Positions 8,279-16,986 are shown, counted from the stretch's first letter. The stretch is DNA of 33,928 nucleotides from JAXGPF01 sp964650945 (GCA_964650945.1 CAZYXU010000026.1:1-33928); one strand, 5' to 3'. Program-made: numbers and translations. The notes: generated by a model not told the origin, from the sequence alone.

Positions 8279-11200
8279 TTATTGCCCGACCGCGGCCGGA
8301 GAATTTTGTCCCAGCCAGCGCACCGTGTTCACTAATAAGGTCCGCAACTGCGCGCGCGTTTGCCGTGCGGAATCATCCATTTGCGCTTCGGCCGCGGAAT
8401 CGAAAGCCAGAAACATGCCGCTGAATGCCACGCGGCCCCGGCCGGCGGCCATCGTCGCAAACACCGGCGCGGCAAGCTGGTCATCCCGAACCAGCGGGCG
8501 GGCGGCGCCCGAAACCGTTTCCAGCATGAAGGTGCGGAACGCATTGCTGATCTGGACAACCGCGCCCGGCGCCAGGCCGGCCAGCACCGGATGAGCGTCA
8601 TCCGCCACCCGCACCGCGCAACCGAATGCCGAGCCATTGATCGACGCCAGCTCGCCGAAAACCGACTGTTGCTGGCGATGCCCCAGGGCGCTGTGATGAC
8701 ACAGCAGGCCGCCGCCGTTCAACACCCACTGCCGCAGCACCGGCACGGCGCGGTTGAGGCGCGCGGGATTGGCGCGCAAATTGTCGCCCTGCCAGGTGGC
8801 AATGACGGCATCGCAGGCGTCCAGATGCGCCGGAGTCAAGATCGTGAGCGGAAACGCAAAAATGTCTTTTTGCAGGTTCAGGGCGGCAATCATCTCCGGG
8901 GCACCCTCGCCGCTGATCACCCCCGCCATGATTTTACCCGGCCGGCGCTCCAGCGGCGGGGGGGTGGTTGGCGCCGGCCGGCTGAGCGGCAGGGCGGGCG
9001 CAATGGCATCTTCACCGGCCGGTTTAAACGGCAATTCATCCAGCCCGGGCAGCCGCCGCCACCTGATCATGCCGGACGTCATGGCCGCCTCGGCCGGCTT
9101 TATTGTCAAAACGAGCGTCAAATGCAATTCTTCGCCGGCGGCGCGCGCCGGAATAATCAGGCAATTCCGGTCATTTTCATCCCGCTCGAATGGCGGCAGA
9201 AACGGCTGGATGACGTTCGTGGCGCCGGCGCCGATCACGGCCAGCTCCATCTCCGCCAGGGTGACATCGGCGCCAGCATACGTTTCGAGCCATACGAAAT
9301 AGCGGCCGCCGGTCGGCGGCGCCGAGCGGCTGACGTCAAATTTCAATCCCGCCCGGCCCTTGACAAAATCGGCGGTCTGCCACTCGCCGATTTCCACAGG
9401 GCGCAATCTCCGCCAGCGTGCCGCCGCGCCGCCCGGGGGGGCGAAGGCCTGCAGGTAATCCGCCAGCGCCAGCAGCCCGATCACCGCCTGGCGCGTGCGA
9501 TCGCCAAAACTGGGCGGCCGCGGCAGCCCGATTTCCGGCGCGGCCTCCAAAACCCTTGCCTGCCAATCATAGACACTGGCGCACACCGCAGCCGCCGCCG
9601 CGTTTAAGCGATCCAGCGCCTGTCCCATGCGGTAGCGGTCCAACCCGTCCGGGTCGGGCTGTTTGATAATATTGCTGACCCGCCACAAGGCCGCGAAGGC
9701 ATCCGCCGCCGCCAGGCTGAATTGCGACGCTTCCATAACCTCCTGGTCGCCGGTCAACCCCGCCAAGTCCATGGCGCCCTGTGCGGTTTGCAAGGCAAAA
9801 CCCATCCGGCCGGCCTGGCTGACCAGCGCCGCATGCTTGAAAAAGAATTCCCAGGAATAAATTTTATCCAACCCCAGCAGCGGCATCTCGCCCAGCCGGA
9901 CCAGCAGGCGCGATTCCGCCAGGTCGTAATTCACATCGCCGACGGCTGCCGCCCAATCGGCAAACGCTTCCGGCCGGGCATGCTGGTTCGCCAGCGCATA
10001 GGCCCGGGCGAATTCCCGGACGTCGCGGCCGTGGGCATTCCACCCCCACTCGCCCGCCGCCGCCAGGTTCATCTCCTGAAATTGCCGGACCGGCGTCACA
10101 AACGCGTTGACCGACGACAGGCCCTTGCCGGCAAATTCACACATCCGGAATTTCACCAGTTGCGGGCAATTAAACGGCACAATCGTGCCCAGCGGCGCGA
10201 AGGCCGGCATCACCCCCAGCCAGCGGCCGCCCTGCGCAAACTCCGCGAGCAAGGGGGTGATCATGGGGTTGCGGTCAATCACATAGGTGCCAGAACCGCT
10301 GTAATAGACCAGCCCGGCATCCGGCGGCAACAGGGCCAGGGCCTGTTCATCGGCGGGATACACCCCCTGCGAGCATAAAATCCGCAGACGCAGCGCCGGA
10401 TAATCCGCCCGCAGCCGCTGAAATACTTCGCTGATCGCCCGGACTTCCAGGGCGTAGATATCCTTGCCATGGCAGGCCGGGCAATGGCAGGGATGTAAGG
10501 ATTCCGAAAGCCAGACGCCGCATTCATGGTGATACGGATAAGTCTCAGCCACCGCCAGGCGCAGGCATTTTTCCAAAAACTCCTGGAACACCGGGCTGGA
10601 CGGGCAAATGCCGTAAGGCGGCTTGTTCACGCCCGGCGGCGGGGTTTTCAATGCCGGCTTCCAGTACTCTAATTTTTCATTTGTCAACGCCGCGTTCAGC
10701 GCCGAATTGACGGAAAGCGAGTCCAGGTGCGAAACCGAAAGCAGGATTTTGATGCCATGGCGCGCGGCCTCGGCCACCAGGTTGGGATTGCGCAGGCGCA
10801 GTATCGGCTGCGCGGTCGCCTGATCCAGAAAGAACTGCGCATTCGCCCCTTTGGGCTCGATCAGGTTGATCTTCCAGCGGGCAAACCAGCACAAATCCGC
10901 GGGGGTGTAAATCTGGCCCCCCCAGACGGCGCGCTCGGCGATGTCCGGCCAGTCCACAATCCGGGCGAGGGGAATGACCATGGTATCAGCAATTTGAGAT
11001 TTCAAATCCCGCCGTGGGCGGGACAAGTTTGAAATTTCAAATTCTCCCGGCAATCCCAGCAGTTGCCGCAAGGTCAGCGCGCCATACAACAACCCGACAT
11101 CCGTATTGGCAATGATGCTAATCTCCGCGCCGGATGTCCGCTGTTCCGCGACAATGGCATAGGCCTGGTCGGCATTGGGCAATTTTGACAGGCGCGCGCA

Positions 11201-11506
11201 CAAGTCCTGATCCCGGCCGGCCGGGGCCTGGCTGACCAAGGTAAACTTTATGGTTATCGCCGGTTTTGCATCCGTGGCAGCCGGCATCAAAGGCGTTAAT
11301 TGCGCCACTGCCTGCGCCGATACCGGGGAGAATCCCGACGGTGGAATAATTTCTATCTCCGATACACGCGCCGTAACGGCGCCGGCAATTGAAATCTCCC
11401 GCGGCAGCGGGAGCAGCCGGTCAGTCCAGGGCGCATCCGCGACATTGCCCGCCGCGGCGGCGCAGGCGCCCGCCAGCCATACCGCCCATAGCATCATCTT
11501 GCGCAT
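8279..11506 (-). CDS. Large exported putative glycoside hydrolase: GH20b-type N-domain, barrel, C-terminal ThuA/GATase-like domain
   Basis: The 1075-aa protein has a signal peptide (cleavage about residue 20) and a ribosome site GGGGA ahead of ATG 11506. Residues 26-185 resemble the zincin-like N-domain of GH20 hexosaminidases ('DRLLPLPREISI', 'LPNADQAYAIV', 'VGLLYGALTLRQLL'). Residues 185-500 look like a TIM barrel with 'VWLSES' (Glu335), a Cys motif (Cys340, 342, 345), 'RILCSQG', 'LVYYSGSGTYVIDRNP' and 'GEWGWN' (Glu486). A helical segment, a beta domain and a class-I GATase/ThuA-like domain (about 858-1067, 'LRQWVLNGGGLLCHHSALG') follow. It is one of three paralogues in the window. The classical GH20 Asp-Glu pair is Ser-Glu here, so the reaction is uncertain. 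A 53-bp palindrome adds 14 residues near 154-173. Confidence 0.78.
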   Translation of the reverse strand: MRKMMLWAVWLAGACAAAAGNVADAPWTDRLLPLPREISIAGAVTARVSEIEIIPPSGFSPVSAQAVAQLTPLMPAATDAKPAITIKFTLVSQAPAGRDQDLCARLSKLPNADQAYAIVAEQRTSGAEISIIANTDVGLLYGALTLRQLLGLPGEFEISNLSRPRRDLKSQIADTMVIPLARIVDWPDIAERAVWGGQIYTPADLCWFARWKINLIEPKGANAQFFLDQATAQPILRLRNPNLVAEAARHGIKILLSVSHLDSLSVNSALNAALTNEKLEYWKPALKTPPPGVNKPPYGICPSSPVFQEFLEKCLRLAVAETYPYHHECGVWLSESLHPCHCPACHGKDIYALEVRAISEVFQRLRADYPALRLRILCSQGVYPADEQALALLPPDAGLVYYSGSGTYVIDRNPMITPLLAEFAQGGRWLGVMPAFAPLGTIVPFNCPQLVKFRMCEFAGKGLSSVNAFVTPVRQFQEMNLAAAGEWGWNAHGRDVREFARAYALANQHARPEAFADWAAAVGDVNYDLAESRLLVRLGEMPLLGLDKIYSWEFFFKHAALVSQAGRMGFALQTAQGAMDLAGLTGDQEVMEASQFSLAAADAFAALWRVSNIIKQPDPDGLDRYRMGQALDRLNAAAAAVCASVYDWQARVLEAAPEIGLPRPPSFGDRTRQAVIGLLALADYLQAFAPPGGAAARWRRLRPVEIGEWQTADFVKGRAGLKFDVSRSAPPTGGRYFVWLETYAGADVTLAEMELAVIGAGATNVIQPFLPPFERDENDRNCLIIPARAAGEELHLTLVLTIKPAEAAMTSGMIRWRRLPGLDELPFKPAGEDAIAPALPLSRPAPTTPPPLERRPGKIMAGVISGEGAPEMIAALNLQKDIFAFPLTILTPAHLDACDAVIATWQGDNLRANPARLNRAVPVLRQWVLNGGGLLCHHSALGHRQQQSVFGELASINGSAFGCAVRVADDAHPVLAGLAPGAVVQISNAFRTFMLETVSGAARPLVRDDQLAAPVFATMAAGRGRVAFSGMFLAFDSAAEAQMDDSARQTRAQLRTLLVNTVRWLGQNSPAAVGQ
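10991..11043. repeat. 53-bp palindromic element inside a coding region
   Basis: The outer arms 10991-11006 and 11028-11043 are 16-bp inverted repeats with a single G/T mismatch. Inside lies a perfect 7-bp stem, TCCCGCC (11007-11013) and GGCGGGA (11017-11023), with loop GTG, plus an unpaired CAAG at 11024-11027. The element is read through in frame by the gene at 8279-11506, giving 'EFEISNLSRPRRDLKSQI'. Both paralogues in the window lack it. Confidence 0.8.
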
Positions 11507-11546
11507 TGCATTTCCCCGAGAATATTAATAACCTTACCTTCCGATG

Positions 11547-11629
11547 GAGAGCGAACTCGCCTGTCCTGAGCCATGTCGAATGGGCTCTTGTTCCCCTCGA
11601 CATAATCGCGGCGTATAACGCCGCTCTCA
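11547..11629. repeat. REP-like palindromes in the intergenic gap
   Basis: GCGGCGT (11608-11614) and ACGCCGC (11618-11624) form a perfect 7-bp hairpin with loop ATA. An outer pair GAGAGCG (11547-11553) and CGCTCTC (11623-11629) encloses the region. Between them, GAGCC (11568-11572) can pair with GGCTC (11583-11587). The 204-bp gap between the SDR gene and the large exported hydrolase gene holds nothing else I can support. The layout resembles REP/BIME-type elements. Confidence 0.55.
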
Positions 11630-11710
11630 CAAATTTACCTGACCGCGGCGCTCCCATTCGGCCGCAGGCCGCCTTGCCCCGCGCCAAACTTGCGCGGTGC
11701 AAAATTCAGT

Positions 11711-12508
11711 TCACACGCTGGCCAGCATCCCGCCATCCACATAAAGAATCTGGCCATTGACATACGACGAGGCCGCGGATGCCAGGAAGATCGCCGGACC
11801 GACCAATTCCTCCGGACGCCCCCACCGCCCGGCCGGCGTCCGGCCGCGCAACCATTCGTCAAATTTTTTATCCGCCGCCAGCGACTTGGTCATGTCGGTC
11901 ATAAAATAACCGGGACCGATGCCGTTTACCTGGATATTGTGCTTCCCCCACTCCGCCGCCATGGCGCGGGTGAGCATTTTGAGCCCGCCCTTGGACGCGG
12001 CATAAGGCGCAATGCCGGGGCGGCCCAATTCGCTCTGCATGGAACAGATATTGATGATTTTTCCCGCTTGCCGGGCCAGCATGTCCTTCACCGCCGCCCG
12101 CGCGACCAGAAAAGCGCTGGTCAGGTTGACCTCTATGATCCGCCGCCAGTCGCCGGGAGCGAAATCCTCCAGCGGCCCGCGAATTTGGATGCCGGCATTG
12201 TTGATCAAGACGTCTATCCGGCCGTCATCGCCCAGAATATCCTGCACCGCGGCGTTCACCTGTTCCGCGTCCGTGACGTCAAAAACGCGGCCGCCGGCGT
12301 CGAGCCCCTCCGCGCGCAAGGCACGCACGGCGGCTTCCAGTCCTGCCGGCTTTGTTCCATTCAGGATTACCCGCGCGCCGGCGGCGCCCAACCCGCGGGC
12401 AATGGCCAGCCCCAGGCCGCGGGTGGACCCGGTGACCAGCGCGATCTTGCCGGTCAGGTCAAACAGACCGGAGTTTGGATGAGATGTGGTTGTGTTCATG
12501 CCGCTCAT
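11711..12508 (-). CDS. idnO: Gluconate 5-dehydrogenase-type SDR (IdnO)
   Basis: This short-chain dehydrogenase matches E. coli IdnO almost motif for motif: 'LTGKIALVTGSTRGLG' (NAD(P) binding), 'IDVLINNAGIQIRGPLEDF', 'GKIINICSMQSELGRPGIAPYAASKGGLKMLTRAM' in two runs (catalytic Ser, Tyr and Lys), 'HNIQVNGIGPGYFMTDMT', 'TPAGRWGRPEEL' and a C-terminal 'YVNGQILYVDGGMLASV'. IdnO interconverts 5-keto-D-gluconate and D-gluconate in the cytoplasm; KduD of uronate catabolism is a close alternative. Starts at 12541, 12508 and 12499 are all in frame and none has a strong ribosome site; I give 12508. It sits between two large exported hydrolase paralogues and probably processes a released acidic sugar. 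Confidence 0.88.
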   Translation of the reverse strand: MSGMNTTTSHPNSGLFDLTGKIALVTGSTRGLGLAIARGLGAAGARVILNGTKPAGLEAAVRALRAEGLDAGGRVFDVTDAEQVNAAVQDILGDDGRIDVLINNAGIQIRGPLEDFAPGDWRRIIEVNLTSAFLVARAAVKDMLARQAGKIINICSMQSELGRPGIAPYAASKGGLKMLTRAMAAEWGKHNIQVNGIGPGYFMTDMTKSLAADKKFDEWLRGRTPAGRWGRPEELVGPAIFLASAASSYVNGQILYVDGGMLASV

Positions 12509-12560
12509 ATCGTGATTACCATGCTGCTCATTATGTTGCATTATTCAGGATTGGCCCCCA

Positions 12561-12626
12561 CATCCCGGATCCCGCATCTGTCCCGTATCCCTGTATCCCG
12601 TATCCCCGCATCCCGGATCCCGCATC
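12561..12626. repeat. Short degenerate tandem repeat overlapping a stop codon
   Basis: An 18-bp segment beginning CATCCCGGAT recurs exactly at 12561-12578 and 12609-12626. Between the copies are variants built on TCCCGTATCC. On the - strand this is a G-rich string of GCGGGAT/ACGGGAT-like units. The second copy runs through the TGA stop of the gene at 12625. The tract resembles the G-rich repeat at 29134-29250. Confidence 0.7.
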
Positions 12627-15057
12627 ACATTCCCCCGGAGCTTTTTTTCATAAAAATAGTGCCTTTGGAATTTTCCAGCACCGATTCCGAGCGCGGGACG
12701 GCGCCTGTCAAATCCGCCGTCAGTAAATATTTGCGGTCCGGCGCCACTTCCGGCAAATCCAGCGCATAAAAAGGATTTTTGGTATGCCAGGCGAAGGTAT
12801 GTCCGGCGTGGATGTCGGCGCTTACGATTTCACGCTGGCCGCCGGCATCCTCCGCGATTAACCGGGCGCCCTTGATATACACCGGTGGCCCCGCCTGGGC
12901 CCGGAACAGAAAAATGTATTTGCCGGCGCCGCGGATGGATTCCGTCACATCCCATTCCGCGGTAACTTCAGGTTTTTCGCTGAAAAGCGCGCTGGTCCAT
13001 TGGACGGCGGGCTGCCACAAGTCCGCCAACAGCCGGTCGGAACCGGCGGCAACGTCTGCAAATTCCCGGATGGTTACGGCGGCCAGGCGTTCGGCTTCAA
13101 TCAACGGATCCAGCCAGCGGCCGCTCATCGGCGCTTCAGCGTCAAATAGCAGGCGGCGTTCCTTTTGCGCCGCGTCGGTGATCTGCATCGCCGCCAGGGC
13201 CAACCGCCGCAAACTGGCATTGGCGGTCTCTTTTTGCGCCTCTGAAAATACGGCCGGATCGGCGGGCAGGCTGTTCAGCAAGCCCAGTTCGTGGATGATT
13301 TGCATGTATCCCTGCGCGTACAGGGTTTCCGCCATGATGGCAGCATCGCCGATCTTTTCCGCCAGCAGCCGGGCGCGCGCACAGCGGTCCAGGTTTTCCG
13401 CTACATGCGCCATATCCCGGATTTCGCGGAACAATGCCGCCCCGAACAATTCAGCAGGTCGCTGTTGAATCCGGTCTGAAGCGCGTTCCAGGCGCGCGCC
13501 GGGGACGCCGGAGGCCGCCAAATCCCAATTGACCGGTCCCAGCGCTGCCACCCAATCCGCCACCAGGTCCGGTTGTTTAAAACCTTTGCGGAACGCCCAG
13601 GCCCGGGCGAACTCGCGCGGCGAGCGCCCATCCGCATTCCACGCCCACTCCGCCAGCGCCGTAAAATTCATATCGCGCACGGCCAGGTTCGGCGTGGCGA
13701 AAGCCGTGATATTGCGCAGGTGTTTGGCGGAAAACTCATCCGTGCGGTACCTGACAAATTGCGGGCAGCTCCAGAAACTGTTGATTGACAGGTTGGCCAA
13801 CGTCGGCACCACCCCCAGCCAGCCGCCAGCCGCGGCATATTGTTCCAGCACCGGGATGATGATTTTTTCCCGGGTCTGACTGTAGGTGCCGGGGCAGACC
13901 GGGCGCCAACTCCCGTGATAATAAAGCACGCCAACTTCCGGCGGGATGGCGGCCAGGATGGCCGGGTAATGATCGAACGAGCCCTGCGAGAGCATCACCC
14001 GGAGCATCAGGTTGGAGTTGACGCTGCGGGCGGCGGCCCATGCTTCCAGCATCAACCGGGTTTCCAGCACATGTCCCGGCGTGCCGGGGTGCCGCGCCAG
14101 GGTATTGGTGTCAAAGTGCGCGCCTTCGGACAGCCAGGCGTCAATTTTCCGCGCGCCGGGAATCGCCGCCATGGCCTTCATCCAGTCCGCATAGATTCGG
14201 CGCAAATCCGGGTCATCCAGATCCGGCGGCGGCTTGGCCTTGGGATCGGCGGCCTGTCCCCGGGCCGCGGGATATTTTTCATATAAGCCGCTGTCGCCGC
14301 CGAAACTATAGGAATCAAAATGCGCTATATGCGGGACCGGCGCAATGGCATTGCTGACCGCCAGGTCAAACAACCTGAGGTCGTAATCCACCCGGGCGGC
14401 GCCGCCGGCGTCCACCAGGTACTTGCAACCCGCGCCGTTGGCGCCGATCTCGGCCAGGTTGAGTTTGTATTCACCCATCCATTGCAGAAACGCCGGGTCG
14501 GCGGCAAGGTTGCCCCAGAAACCCCTTTCCTCAATATCCGGCCAGTCCAAAATGGTCGCCAGCGGGATTTCTACGGTCAGCCCGACATTGGTTGCGCCCG
14601 GCGGCATGACCAACTGGCGCAGCGTCCGCGCCGCGTAAAGCAGGCCGGCGGACGTTAATGCGGTCAAGGATATTTCCACCGCGCCATTGCCTGGCATACA
14701 GGTGATGGCATAGGCCTGGTCGCGGTTCGGCAAATCCGCCAGGCATGATATCGGCGGCCGGGCCGGTGCGGGGTCATGCACATTAACCTGATGCAAGGCA
14801 ATGCGGACCGCCGCCGCCGGATTCGTGCCATGCGCAAACTCCCGCAAGATGCTCCGCGCCGTTGCCACCGGCGGGGCAGGATCTTCGCACGGCAACAAAA
14901 CGATGTTATCCACCGCGGCGGTGATTGACCCGGAAACGTCCAATTCCTGCGGCAGCGGGATGACCCGCCAATCCCATTCCCCGGCGGCTTCCGCCGGCGC
15001 AAGCAAAAGTAAACCTGACAGGACAATCGCCCAGGCATATTTAAGATAAAACTTCAT
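12625..15057 (-). CDS. Exported putative glycoside hydrolase, GH20b-type N-domain, short paralogue
   Basis: The 810-aa protein is a shorter paralogue of the 8279-11506 and 16987-20757 products. A signal peptide (MKFYLKYAWAIVLSGLLLLAPAEA in two parts, cleavage near 25) precedes 'WDWRVIPLPQELDVSGS', 'LPNRDQAYAIT', 'AGLLYAARTLRQLV' and 'IPLATILDWPDIEERGFWGN' of the N-domain. The barrel has 'DAWLSEG' (Glu311), 'RVMLSQGS', 'GVLYYHGSW', 'GGWLGVVPTLA' and 'LAEWAWN' (Glu470). It lacks the CxCxxC motif that both relatives have after the first Glu and also the C-terminal GATase-like domain; a beta-rich segment ends the protein. The three conserved Glu/Trp motifs argue that it is still an enzyme. No strong ribosome site precedes ATG 15057. 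The substrate is unknown. Confidence 0.75.
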   Translation of the reverse strand: MKFYLKYAWAIVLSGLLLLAPAEAAGEWDWRVIPLPQELDVSGSITAAVDNIVLLPCEDPAPPVATARSILREFAHGTNPAAAVRIALHQVNVHDPAPARPPISCLADLPNRDQAYAITCMPGNGAVEISLTALTSAGLLYAARTLRQLVMPPGATNVGLTVEIPLATILDWPDIEERGFWGNLAADPAFLQWMGEYKLNLAEIGANGAGCKYLVDAGGAARVDYDLRLFDLAVSNAIAPVPHIAHFDSYSFGGDSGLYEKYPAARGQAADPKAKPPPDLDDPDLRRIYADWMKAMAAIPGARKIDAWLSEGAHFDTNTLARHPGTPGHVLETRLMLEAWAAARSVNSNLMLRVMLSQGSFDHYPAILAAIPPEVGVLYYHGSWRPVCPGTYSQTREKIIIPVLEQYAAAGGWLGVVPTLANLSINSFWSCPQFVRYRTDEFSAKHLRNITAFATPNLAVRDMNFTALAEWAWNADGRSPREFARAWAFRKGFKQPDLVADWVAALGPVNWDLAASGVPGARLERASDRIQQRPAELFGAALFREIRDMAHVAENLDRCARARLLAEKIGDAAIMAETLYAQGYMQIIHELGLLNSLPADPAVFSEAQKETANASLRRLALAAMQITDAAQKERRLLFDAEAPMSGRWLDPLIEAERLAAVTIREFADVAAGSDRLLADLWQPAVQWTSALFSEKPEVTAEWDVTESIRGAGKYIFLFRAQAGPPVYIKGARLIAEDAGGQREIVSADIHAGHTFAWHTKNPFYALDLPEVAPDRKYLLTADLTGAVPRSESVLENSKGTIFMKKSSGGM

Positions 15058-15124
15058 TATATTGGTGTTTTGCGGAATCTAAAAATAACGCGGTCTACAG
15101 CCATAACAAAAGATACTCGGAATT

Positions 15125-15235
15125 GGCAGAATCATTAACAGCAGAATCATTTGTTTTTGTTTACATAATCTAGAAATCTTTTTTCCGGCAATGATTCTGC
15201 CATTAACGGTTGATTACCATATCCGGCAATCAACC
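15125..15235. repeat. Inverted GGCAGAATCATT repeats and an adjacent hairpin
   Basis: GGCAGAATCATT (15125-15136) is perfectly inverted at 15190-15201, and GCAGAATCATT is repeated directly at 15141-15151. Next to it, GGTTGATT (15208-15215) and AATCAACC (15228-15235) form a perfect 8-bp hairpin. With the hairpin repeat at 15253-15288 these structures fill the 240-bp gap 15058-15297, in which I see no gene. Confidence 0.7.
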
Positions 15236-15252
15236 AAATCATGAAATTCACT

Positions 15253-15288
15253 GAGCTAATTTCAAAACTCACGTTTTGAAATTGGCTC
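15253..15288. repeat. 29-bp hairpin repeat, copy 2, extended stem
   Basis: The same palindrome as at 298-326, here with a longer stem: an 11-bp perfect arm (15258-15268 with 15273-15283) around TCAC, extended through one wobble pair to GAGC (15253-15256) and GCTC (15285-15288). It begins 9 bases beyond the stop of the - strand gene at 15298. It could therefore act as a 3'-end structure, but no U-tract follows, so I do not call it an intrinsic terminator. Confidence 0.75.
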
Positions 15289-15297
15289 AATCTGCAT

Positions 15298-16950
15298 TCA
15301 ACGCATTCTGAACATCGCGCCGCTGGGCAGGTATTCATAGCATCCGATATCTACCCGGCCGCTGAAACGGTCGGCCCGGGTGCGCCCGTCCAAATCCACC
15401 GCGGCATCCAGCATCCAGGGCTGGTTGGTGCCGGCATTGATGACCGGCGAACCGCCGGCCAACCGGTAATTCCCGGCTACGTGGTTCGTGCCATACCCGC
15501 TGCCCGGATCAATCAAGAGCGGGTACGCGGTGGTATTGCCGGCGCCCGGCAAGGCCACCGGGGCGCAGCAATATTCCAGAAAATTGGATCCCGCCACAGT
15601 GTCGCAAAATATCTCCGCGGTGGCGGTCGGATGATTCGACCAGACAATGGTGTTGCGCACCGGGTTGGTGCCCAGCATGTATATGCCGGCGCCTACCGAA
15701 GTGCTGTAATTACCGAAGACCGTGCAATTTTCAACATACCCGGTCCAAACCCCGATATCCTCCAAGCGCATCCCGCCGGGGTAGTTGCCGTAAATCAGGC
15801 AGTTGCGCATCTTCAATGCCGGCCAGGTCGAAACAGATTTGATGGCGTACACACCGCCGCCCCGGTTGCCGACATTGTAGGCGATAACGCAATCTTCAAC
15901 CAACCCTCCATCAAAAACCGATTCGCCGCTGATATACAATCCGCCGCCGTAACTGGCGCCAATGTTGTTGACGATGGTGCACCCTTTCACGGCAAATGGG
16001 CCGTTGGCGCCGCCATATACATAAACCCCCGCGCCGCGGCCGATATCGGTATTATTGCTGACGATGGAATTCAACAATTCCCCGGCGCCCAGCCGTACTC
16101 CCGCGGCACCGCCATTCCCGCCGGTATAATTAGCAACCACCAGACAATTAGAGGCAACGGCGCCGCTGTCAAGATACAACCCGCCGCCGGCATTGCCGCT
16201 GGTGGCACTGACGGCGTTATTGTAACAACTTGTGGTGTTCAATATCTGGCCGCCGGATGCGGCATACACTCCGCCGCCCTGCTGCCCCGTGTTGCTGTTC
16301 ACCATGCAAGCGTCAACGACGGTATTGGCGCCCATAGATATTCCACCGCCAGTGTTAGTGTAAGCGGTATTGCCGCTGAATTCGGATCGCCTGATATTGA
16401 CAATGCCAGTCGAATGCACACGCAATCCCCCGCCGTAATTGGTGGCATAATTGCCGATCATCCGGGAATCCAGCACGGACCCTTGCGTGACATAAATCCC
16501 GCCGCCATTACTCGCCCGGCAGCCGGTGATGACGCAATTGCTGATCGTGCCGTTGACCAGCCGCACCCCGCCGCCCAATTCCGCCGTGGCGTTGGTGATG
16601 GTAAAACCGGCAATCAGGGCGTCGGCATGGTTGATCTGGAAAGCGCGGGCATTCCCGCCGCAATCGAGGATGGTAGCGGCCGGAACGCCGTTGAACGATT
16701 TCACCGTGATCCCGACCGATACCAACACTTCCTGGGTAAGATTGTAGGAGTCGTTCGTCACCAGCACCACGTCGCCGGCCTGCGTGGCGTAGGACACCAC
16801 GGCGTTGCTGATGCTGGCCAGCGCCGTGGTCCAATCCGTGCCCGCCGTCCCCGGCGCATCGCTGCCGCCCGGCGCCACGTAATAAGTCGCGGCGCCCGCC
16901 GCGCCCGCGCCGATCATGCCGGCCAAAATCAACAATTTCAGATGATACAT
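15298..16950 (-). CDS. Exported right-handed parallel beta-helix protein
   Basis: ATG 16950 follows a perfect AAGGAGG. The 550-aa product has a signal peptide (cleavage about 20) and then 'ATYYVAPGGSDAPGTAGTDWTTALASI', the usual opening of secreted pectate-lyase-like solenoids. About 400 residues of repeating coils follow, each with 'GGGxY' and 'xNCxIxxN' strings (for example NGGGIYVTQGSVLDSRMIGN). The end, 'AAVDLDGRTRADR' with 'VDIGCYEY', matches the choice-of-anchor-Q-type C-terminus common in PVC surface proteins. Such helices bind or cleave polysaccharides outside the cell; no lyase active-site residues can be assigned. It lies 36 bases after the 1256-aa hydrolase gene and is probably the last gene of that transcript. 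Confidence 0.82.
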   Translation of the reverse strand: MYHLKLLILAGMIGAGAAGAATYYVAPGGSDAPGTAGTDWTTALASISNAVVSYATQAGDVVLVTNDSYNLTQEVLVSVGITVKSFNGVPAATILDCGGNARAFQINHADALIAGFTITNATAELGGGVRLVNGTISNCVITGCRASNGGGIYVTQGSVLDSRMIGNYATNYGGGLRVHSTGIVNIRRSEFSGNTAYTNTGGGISMGANTVVDACMVNSNTGQQGGGVYAASGGQILNTTSCYNNAVSATSGNAGGGLYLDSGAVASNCLVVANYTGGNGGAAGVRLGAGELLNSIVSNNTDIGRGAGVYVYGGANGPFAVKGCTIVNNIGASYGGGLYISGESVFDGGLVEDCVIAYNVGNRGGGVYAIKSVSTWPALKMRNCLIYGNYPGGMRLEDIGVWTGYVENCTVFGNYSTSVGAGIYMLGTNPVRNTIVWSNHPTATAEIFCDTVAGSNFLEYCCAPVALPGAGNTTAYPLLIDPGSGYGTNHVAGNYRLAGGSPVINAGTNQPWMLDAAVDLDGRTRADRFSGRVDIGCYEYLPSGAMFRMR

Positions 16951-16986
16951 AACTATCCTCCTTTTGGTAATGATTGCATACGCTTA

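Noticed and set aside
7260..8594. + strand frame of 444 codons over the UroD-like gene
   Set aside because: The opposite strand has recognisable UroD-family strings; this frame crosses the boundary of two - strand genes.
15253..15288. Intrinsic terminator after the beta-helix gene
   Set aside because: The stem is strong but no run of T follows on the - strand, and the same palindrome occurs upstream of a gene at 298, so it is a repeat first.
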